NCBI GenBank assembly: GCA_964515555.1
Contig: CAZEVY010000036.1
Coordinates: forward strand, 1-43,228
Origin: CAZEVY01 sp964515555
Lineage (GTDB): Bacteria > Acidobacteriota > Terriglobia > Bryobacterales > Bryobacteraceae
Length of the DNA stretch: 43,228 nucleotides
Direction: 5' to 3'
The translations under genes and the position numbers were made by a program. The number at the start of each line of letters is the position of its first letter. Position 1 is the first letter of the stretch. Shown piece after piece: positions 23,918 to 30,600 of this stretch. A model generated the notes under the pieces. The model did not search any database. It saw only the letters and a program-made list of their open reading frames with translations, and was not told the DNA's origin.

Positions 23918-26798
23918 GCGCCAGCTTCCGGACGGCGGGGAACTGGAGCCGGAACTCGGCGCCCGCGCCCGGCTGGCTGACCGCTTCGATGGTGCCGCCG
24001 TTATCGCGCACGATGCCGTAGGTCACCGCCAGCCCGAGTCCGGTGCCCTGCCGCGCCGGCTTGGTGGTGAAGAACGGATCGTAGATCTTCCGCAGGTGCT
24101 CGGGCGGAATTCCCTTGCCGCTGTCGGCCACAGTGACGCGCGCGAAGCCGCCCTGGCCGCGCGTGGCGACCGTCATCTCGCCGCCTCCATCCATGGCGTC
24201 GCGGGCGTTGAGGAACAGGTTCAGGAACACCTGCTGCATCTTACCGAAATTCGCGCGGATGGGCGGGAGCGCGGGGTCCAGGTCGGTCCGCACGCGCACG
24301 CCGGCCTTTTCGAGCTGGTGCTCGATGAGCGAGAGGGTCTCGCGGACGGCGCGGTTGAGGTCCACCTCCTCGAACTCGGTGGGCGAGGTGCGCGAGAAGT
24401 TCAGCAGCGAATTGACGATGTTGCTGGCGCGGAAGGTCTGGTTGGCGATCTTTTCGAGAAGCTTGGTCCGGGGATCGTCGCCCGAGATCTGCTTGGCGAG
24501 CATTTGCGCGTAGGTGGAGATGACGGCCAGCGGCGTGTTGACCTCGTGGGCGACGCCGGCGGCGAGCAGTCCGATGGAGCTGAGCTTGTCGGCCTGGAGC
24601 AGGCGGCTCTCGAGCTCCGAGCGCTCGGTGATGTCGTCGAGAATGATCAGGCGGCCCACCTGCACGCCGTCGCGGGTGATCAGCGGCGCGATGGCGAGGT
24701 TCAGCGTGGCCTCCAGCCGCTCCGGGGGCGCGGCGCCGTTTCCGTTGAGCGCCGCCAGCGGCGAGTAGGGCATCTCGGCCAGGCGCAGCGGGAACTTGTA
24801 GACGTGGTGGATGCCGTTCTCGCCGCGCACGGCGTCGAATCGGCTCATGAGCTCGGCGGGAAACAGCTCCACCAGGCGGCGGCCGGCGGCCTGGTCGCGC
24901 GGGATGCCGGTGAGCCGCTCCATGCGCGTGTTCCAGTGCTCGACGCGGTCCTCCAGGTCGGCCGCCAGGATGCCGACGTTGATGGACTCGACGATGTTCT
25001 CGCTGAACTCCTTCAGCCGCTCGTACTCCTCCACCTTGCGCTGGAGCGACTGGTAGAGGCGGGCGTTCTCCACGGCGATTCCGATGGAGCCGCAGAGCGT
25101 GACCAGCAGCTCGAGGTCGTCGCTCGACAGGAAGTCGCCGTTGGTGGTGCGGCTGACGCCGAGATAGGCGATGGTGCGGCCGCGCACCGAGCAGGGGAAG
25201 TAATAGGTGAGGTCGAGATCGCCGATGGCCTGGCGCACCGAGGGCGGCAGGTCGCGCGAAACCACGTCCAGCATGCGGCGCGTCTGCTCGAAGAAGAGAT
25301 AGGGCTTGGACTGGTCGGCGCGGAGGAAGCTGAGATCGGGGTCGTCGAGCCGCGGGCGGTGCCAGGGATTGCCGGCGCGCATGCGGAGTCCGAAGGTCTC
25401 CCCGCTCTCGTCGGCGAGGAAGAAGGCGACGTGCGCGACCGGCAGGGTGCGCAGCAGGCGCTCGGCGGCGGACTGGAGCATGGCGTCGAGGTCGGTCTCG
25501 GTGGCCAGCTCGCGGCCGAATTCGAGCAGGGTGCGGCGGTAGTCGTAGCGCTCCTTGAAGTAGTAGCGGTCTAGCTGCGCCTGGATCCAGTTGCGCACGG
25601 GCTGGAAGATCAGGATCGCGATGAGCATCAGCAGCGCCATGGCCGAGGGGCTGAGCTCCTCGAATCGGCCGATGGAGGCCACCAGTCCGTAGAAGATGCC
25701 CAGCACCGCCAGGGCCGCCAGGGTGTAGGCGTAGCCCTGCTGGAAAATGACATCGACGTCCATGAGCCGGTAGCGGAGAATGGCGTAGGCCCAGGTCACC
25801 GGAATCAAAAGCAGCGAGAGCACCGCGAATCCGAGGTAGGGCGGCGGGACCATGCCCGCCACGTACGGCGCGACATAGATCAACGAAAAGGGGACCACCC
25901 CGTAGACGGCGCCGTTCCGCAGCCACTTCAACTGCTGGCGGACGATGGCGTCGCGCTCACGGCGCCAGGCGCGCGACACCACCCAGGCGCCGAGCATGTA
26001 AGTCATGGCGATGAAGAGCATCCACAGGCGGTCGAGCAGCCAGCGCAGCTCCACCAGCGGGATCGCGATGCGCACGGTTCCGGAGGCGAACCCGGCGTAG
26101 AGCGCCAGGATCAGGGTGGCGGGCACGTAGAGGATCAGCGTGCGCAGCCATCCCCGCAGCCAGGGACGGGGCGTCGGGAAGCTCCCGCAGAAGTGCAGGA
26201 AGATGGTCGGCGCGAACAGTCCGGCGGCGACGTTGCCCCAGTAGATGCCCTTGTCGAACTCGTTCAGCTTGCCGGTGTAGTGAAAGGTAGAAAAGACAAA
26301 CGACACCAGGCACAGCACGTAAAAATGGAGCGCCCGGGCGGAGTTGCCTCGCCGGAAGTAGACGAAGACTCCGATCGCCAGGTAGGCCACGCCGACGATG
26401 TACTGGTAATAGAGCGGAAGATCGGGCACGCGCTCGCGAATGAAGATCTTGGCGGGGAACTCGATGCCGCCGCGCTCGAGCGTGTAGTCGGCGGTGTTCC
26501 AGGCGCCCAGGCGGACCAGCAGGCCGGTGACGTCGATGGAGGTGCGAATGGCGACACCGTTGATTCTTTTCAACACATCGCCGGTGCGAATGCCGGCGCG
26601 CATGGCGGCGCCGTCTTCGACGACGTAGAGGGCCACCACGCGCGAACGCGCGGGCTCGACGCGGTCCGACCAGGTGACGCCGTCCTCGGGCAGCCGGAAG
26701 CGTTTTTGCTGCTGAAAGTTAATGCCGGCGGCGACAATCGCGGCCACGGTCAGGATGACCAGCAGCGCTCCGACAAGCTGTAGTCTTAGCTCGCGCAC
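23910..26798 (-). CDS. PDZ/multi-TM/GAF/PAS sensor histidine kinase
   Basis: A 962-residue sensor starting with GTG at 26798 (GGAAG in front). A first membrane helix (LVGALLVILTVAAIVAAG) leads to a PDZ-like domain at about 50-115 (VEDGAAMRAGIRTGDVLKRI, then NG). Roughly eight more membrane helices follow to residue 400, in a 7TM-like block (for example GVAYLAIGVFVYFRRG). A GAF domain lies at about 430-590 and a PAS at about 605-725 (SINVGILAADLEDRVEHWNT). The dimerisation helix has phospho-acceptor His751 in GVAHEVNTPL, and the ATPase has NLFLNARDAM, DSGKGIP and GTGLGL. It is complete and should phosphorylate the overlapping response regulator. The signal is unknown; the PDZ suggests sensing of misfolded or C-terminal peptides outside the cytoplasm. 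Confidence 0.9.
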   Translation of the reverse strand: MRELRLQLVGALLVILTVAAIVAAGINFQQQKRFRLPEDGVTWSDRVEPARSRVVALYVVEDGAAMRAGIRTGDVLKRINGVAIRTSIDVTGLLVRLGAWNTADYTLERGGIEFPAKIFIRERVPDLPLYYQYIVGVAYLAIGVFVYFRRGNSARALHFYVLCLVSFVFSTFHYTGKLNEFDKGIYWGNVAAGLFAPTIFLHFCGSFPTPRPWLRGWLRTLILYVPATLILALYAGFASGTVRIAIPLVELRWLLDRLWMLFIAMTYMLGAWVVSRAWRRERDAIVRQQLKWLRNGAVYGVVPFSLIYVAPYVAGMVPPPYLGFAVLSLLLIPVTWAYAILRYRLMDVDVIFQQGYAYTLAALAVLGIFYGLVASIGRFEELSPSAMALLMLIAILIFQPVRNWIQAQLDRYYFKERYDYRRTLLEFGRELATETDLDAMLQSAAERLLRTLPVAHVAFFLADESGETFGLRMRAGNPWHRPRLDDPDLSFLRADQSKPYLFFEQTRRMLDVVSRDLPPSVRQAIGDLDLTYYFPCSVRGRTIAYLGVSRTTNGDFLSSDDLELLVTLCGSIGIAVENARLYQSLQRKVEEYERLKEFSENIVESINVGILAADLEDRVEHWNTRMERLTGIPRDQAAGRRLVELFPAELMSRFDAVRGENGIHHVYKFPLRLAEMPYSPLAALNGNGAAPPERLEATLNLAIAPLITRDGVQVGRLIILDDITERSELESRLLQADKLSSIGLLAAGVAHEVNTPLAVISTYAQMLAKQISGDDPRTKLLEKIANQTFRASNIVNSLLNFSRTSPTEFEEVDLNRAVRETLSLIEHQLEKAGVRVRTDLDPALPPIRANFGKMQQVFLNLFLNARDAMDGGGEMTVATRGQGGFARVTVADSGKGIPPEHLRKIYDPFFTTKPARQGTGLGLAVTYGIVRDNGGTIEAVSQPGAGAEFRLQFPAVRKLAHA

Positions 26799-26934
26799 GA
26801 TGTTCGCTTCCCGTCGTCACCCACCAGGGACACTGACTCACGGCTGTATTAGCAAGTGAAGGGCCACCCGCCTCCGAGCCGGGAACGGCCTCCAATCTAT
26901 TATTTCTCATTGTGATAGAACCCGCCAGGGGTCA

Positions 26935-26960
26935 GGCGGTTCCGGAAACGCGGAACCGCC
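26935..26960. promoter_or_regulatory. Perfect 10-bp inverted repeat (hairpin) in the palindrome cluster
   Basis: GGCGGTTCCG, 6-nt spacer GAAACG, CGGAACCGCC: a strong possible hairpin or protein-binding site, with no T-tract on either side. It is directly followed by CACTTCC-A-GGAAGTG (26960-26974) and TCCCCGGGGA (26982-26991), both perfect palindromes. The first 136 bp of this intergenic region (26799-26934) show only an AT-rich patch near 26897-26918 and nothing else I can name. Confidence 0.45.
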
Positions 26961-26994
26961 ACTTCCAGGAAGTGTAGGCGTTCCCCGGGGAGTC

Positions 26995-27008
26995 GTTCCA
27001 CGGGGTAC
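26995..27008. promoter_or_regulatory. Degenerate parS-like half-conserved site
   Basis: GTTCCACGGGGTAC matches the 14-bp core GTTCCACGTGGAAC of the neighbouring perfect site at 12 of 14 positions. It might be a weaker ParB site or a decayed copy; I cannot separate this from chance. Confidence 0.3.
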
Positions 27009-27015
27009 GCGAGAA

Positions 27016-27031
27016 TGTTCCACGTGGAACA
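27016..27031. promoter_or_regulatory. parS-type centromere site (ParB binding)
   Basis: TGTTCCACGTGGAACA is a perfect 16-bp palindrome, extended to 18 bp by flanking A and T (27015-27032). It equals the symmetrical form of the bacterial parS consensus TGTTTCACGTGAAACA with two compensating changes, the form reported for Pseudomonas. ParB dimers load here and spread to organise chromosome segregation. Read as protein it gives MFHVEHH, a familiar spurious translation of such sites. No parA or parB gene is in the window. Confidence 0.82.
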
Positions 27032-27047
27032 TCACGGGCGGCGAAGC

Positions 27048-27053
27048 TATAAT
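27048..27053 (+). promoter_or_regulatory. -10 box (TATAAT) of a leaderless promoter for the DinB-like gene
   Basis: A perfect TATAAT ends 7 nt before the ATG at 27061, so transcription should start at or next to the start codon; no ribosome binding site is present. At 17-nt spacing the -35 position (27025-27030, TGGAAC) lies inside the parS palindrome. Confidence 0.55.
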
Positions 27054-27060
27054 CGTCGCC

Positions 27061-27546
27061 ATGAGCGAGATCGCCGACCTCCTGGAACGCTTCCGGCGCG
27101 GGGCCGAACTGATCGCGGTGGCGGTAACGGGAGCCGCCGGCGCGGAGCTGGACTATGTTCCGGGGCCTGGGAAGTGGAGCGTCCGGCAGATCGTCTGCCA
27201 CGTGGCCGATTCGGAGCTGGTGGGCGCGGACCGGCTGCGGCGCACCATCGCCGAGGAGAATCCCACGCTGGTCGGCTTCGACCAGGAAGCCTGGGTGCGC
27301 CATCTCGACTACTCGAAGCGGCGGGTGTCGTCGGCACTGGAGCTGTTTCGCACTGTGCGCGCGGAGAGCTACGAGATTCTCCAGGGTCTGCCGGAGACGG
27401 CGTTCGGCCGAATCGCCACCCACACCGAGCGCGGACAGCTCTCCCTGCTCGACCTGCTGCGCATCTACGCCGAGCACGCCGAAGGGCACGCCCGGCAGTT
27501 GCGCGAGGTTCGCCAGAAGTACCGGGAAAGCCGGGCGGGCGGGTAG
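27061..27546 (+). CDS. DinB-like four-helix-bundle protein
   Basis: A 161-residue protein of the DinB/YfiT-like superfamily. The metal-site triad is visible: His47 in VCHVADSE, and His139 and His143 in YAEHAEGHARQL. The segment GPGKWSVRQIVCHVADSE is typical of the DinB_2 branch, some members of which are metal-dependent thiol transferases or DNA-damage-induced proteins; many have no assigned role. Length fits the family. The ATG at 27061 is set by the TATAAT 7 nt upstream and by homology starting at once. It stands alone, between the palindrome cluster and the RHS gene. Confidence 0.85.
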   Translation: MSEIADLLERFRRGAELIAVAVTGAAGAELDYVPGPGKWSVRQIVCHVADSELVGADRLRRTIAEENPTLVGFDQEAWVRHLDYSKRRVSSALELFRTVRAESYEILQGLPETAFGRIATHTERGQLSLLDLLRIYAEHAEGHARQLREVRQKYRESRAGG

Positions 27547-27606
27547 CCCAGTACTGTTTTCGGTGAATTCTCGGGGTTCTGTCGTTCTCACTGTCCCGGT
27601 GTGCCT

Positions 27607-27630
27607 TATGATTGTGTACAGTCCGGAGGG
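27607..27630 (+). promoter_or_regulatory. Candidate -10 box and ribosome binding site of the RHS gene
   Basis: TATGAT (27607-27612) is a fair -10 box with a poor -35 (TTCTCA near 27585-27590). GGAGGG at 27625-27630 stands 3-4 nt before the ATG at 27634 and sets that start over the in-frame GTG at 27601. The 87-bp gap after the DinB-like gene holds nothing else clear. Confidence 0.45.
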
Positions 27631-27633
27631 TGT

Positions 27634-30600
27634 ATGTCGCTTAGAGGGACGCTGAGCATCCTGCTCTGCCTGCTGCTGGTCTGGCAACCTGGTTTCGTAC
27701 CGGAGGCTCGCGCTCAGTCGCGGGCCGCCGCTCCCGAGGCGGCGCCCAATCTGTGGCGACCCTCCCGCACCGCCGCCGACCTCGACGTCTCGGCACGGAC
27801 GCTGGGCGCGATCGTACGCGACGCCGCCGCCATCGTCGACGAGTCCGAACGTCGACTCGCGCGCGGCGACTCCGCAGCCGAGGAGCTGTCACTCCTGAAA
27901 GGCCAGGCCGACCAACTGGATGCGGTCGACCGGGAGTTTCAGGCAGCCTTCGCCGGCATCCGAAGCAAGCTGGCCGAAGCGGGGCTCGGGTCGCGGCTCC
28001 CCAGGCTGGAAGACTTCATCGGGAACTACAACCGCAAGATCGGCGAGTTGCGGGGACAGTTTCATGCGCTTTCGAGCGATCCGAAGACGCGCACGCTGAG
28101 CCGGCTTCGGGCCGCCCGGTCGTCGCTCGCGAGCCCGCTCGAAGTGGAGCCGGAGGATCTGCGGTCTGAAGTCCGCGGCGGAGAGCGGCCGCGGCGAGCG
28201 CGTGTCATGTTGGCGCCGCCGGCGGAATCGGACAAGGGGGTCGCGCCGCGGCGCGCTGACGAGGATGTCCCCACCGCGGCGCACCTGGCGGCGTCGAAGA
28301 CCGTGCTGCTGACGCCGGATATCCGCTCTCAGGCTTCCGCGCTCGGCAATGACGCGCTCCGCATCTACGACTTCGTCCACAACAACTTCGCCTTCGCCCC
28401 CTACTACGGGGCGATGCAGAATTCGCAGGCCGTGCTGGTGTCGGGCCGCGGCAACGACACCGACCAGGCGACTCTGCTGATCGCGCTGCTGCGCGCGGCC
28501 AACGTCCCGGCACGGTACGTTTCGGGCGCGATCCGGGTGAGCCACGCCGCCGCGATGAACTGGGTGGGGGCGCGCACTCCCGAGGCCGCGTTCCGCATCG
28601 TGCAACTGTTCGCGGGCGCGGCCAACGAGGAGAGCTCCATCCGCTTGTTCCACGACTGGGTGGAGGCTTATCTGGAAACGGCTGAAGGGCTTCGGTGGGT
28701 GAAGTTCGACCCCAGCTTTAAGCGGCACAACTATGGCAGCCCGGTGAAGATTCCGCTGCTGCCGTTCGATCGGGACCAGTACTTCGGCGCTCCGGTGACG
28801 GAGCTGGCTACCACGCGATACCTCAACCAGGCTCGCGACTATCTGCGGCAAAACCATCCCGGCAAAGGGTTGTCCGATGCCGCCTACACCGGCGTCATCA
28901 TCCCCGAGCAGACCTCCGCCGCCCCCTCGGCGCTCCAGAACCAGATCCTGACGTCGACAGAACAACGGCCGTCCGCCGAATTGAATCCGCTTCTCCATCA
29001 CCGCGTCCGGGCGACGATCACCAGCACACACGCGGACGCCGCGCAGCGAGTCACGTACCTCAACGTGCTGCTCTCGCTCGCCGAGATTTCGCACCAGAGC
29101 CTGACGGTGGGCTGGGGCGGCGCGACGCCGGCCGACCAGCGGCTGATCGACCTTTACGGCGGGCTGGCGGGGTCGCTCACCATACTGGTGGACATCGTTC
29201 CCCAACTGCGGCTGGACGGGCGGGCGATCGCTTCCGGCAGCCGGCCGCTGGGGGTCGGCACGTTCGTGCGGGGGTCGATCGGCTACCTGTACCCGTTCGA
29301 GGAAAAGGACGAGGACCTGGGGATCAACTCGGATACGCGCTTCCGGGGCGGCGAATCGCTGGCGTGGGCGCTGAACGCGAACCAGTACAGCGAGCGCTAT
29401 TTCACGACGCGCCAGAACGCGATCCTGAATCGGACGCCGGCGCTCGACCTGGCCGACCCGGAACCGGTGGTCCGCGAGATGCTGCACCTGGCGGCGACGC
29501 GCTATCTTTCGCGGCTGGCCCTCGAAAAGCAGCGGCAGGCCGATCCCTTCCAGCTCCGGTATCTGCTGACCGGAGTGGAGGAGGCGGCCACGCGCGCCTC
29601 GGTGCGCTTCACGAAGCTGTTCGACAGGCCGTTCCTGATCACGCCGTCCACGCTGGTGCTGGACGCCGACGGGCTGGACACCTTCTTCGTGGACCTGAAC
29701 GCGGTGGACACGCGAGGCGACGAGTACACTGGCTTCCGGCGGTCATTCGGCCTGACAGGGTCGTCGCTCGAGCACGAGCTGTGGGAAGAGTTCGCGCTGG
29801 TCGCCGGCATCTCGACCACCAAGGCGCTGCAAACTTCGCGCCAGATGAACATTCCCATCCGCACGATCGACAAGGGCAATGTCGATTCCGAGCTGGCGGC
29901 CTTGCAGACGCTGCAAAGCTACAAGGACGACATGCGCGGCGATGTCGCCGACGGCAACATCATCATCACGCCGCAGCGGGAGGCGACGTTCCAGGACTGG
30001 AAGGGACTCGGCTGGATCACCGAAGGTCCGGGCCACCGCTCGTTCGGATACCTGATCGGCCGCACCAACGGGGGGGAGAGCATCGCCGATCCGTCGCGGA
30101 CCACGCCGCCGCTCGATCCCACGGGCGTGTTATACCCGGGCGGCGCCGACGGCGGCGGCTGCCACGACCCGGTCGCGATCCACAACGGCGACCTCTATCA
30201 TCAGTTCGACGACTTCGTGATCCCCACGCGCGGCGCCCCGATCCGCATCACGCGCACCTATCACAGCCGGTCCACCTACAGCGGCCCTGTCGGATACGGC
30301 TGGACGCATTCCTACAACCTCTTCCTTCGCGAAACGACCGCCGGAGTAGTCTTCACCGACGGTACCGGCGGCGCCTTCACGTTCGCGCCCCGGGGGACCG
30401 GCTACGCGTCTCCCGCCGGATTGTTTCTCACGCTGACCAAGGACGCGCAGGGCTTCCTGATGCGCCAGAAGAACGGGACCGAGCTGCGCTTCGACACCGC
30501 CGGAAAGCTGCTCACCATCACCGATCGCAACGGCAACGTCCAGCGTCTCACCTACAACGGCGCGGGCGCGCTGATCCAGATCGCCGATCCGCTGAACCGC

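Noticed and set aside
27015..27566. Small protein beginning MFHVEHH
   Set aside because: The start is the parS palindrome itself; the frame is a shadow of the DinB-like gene.
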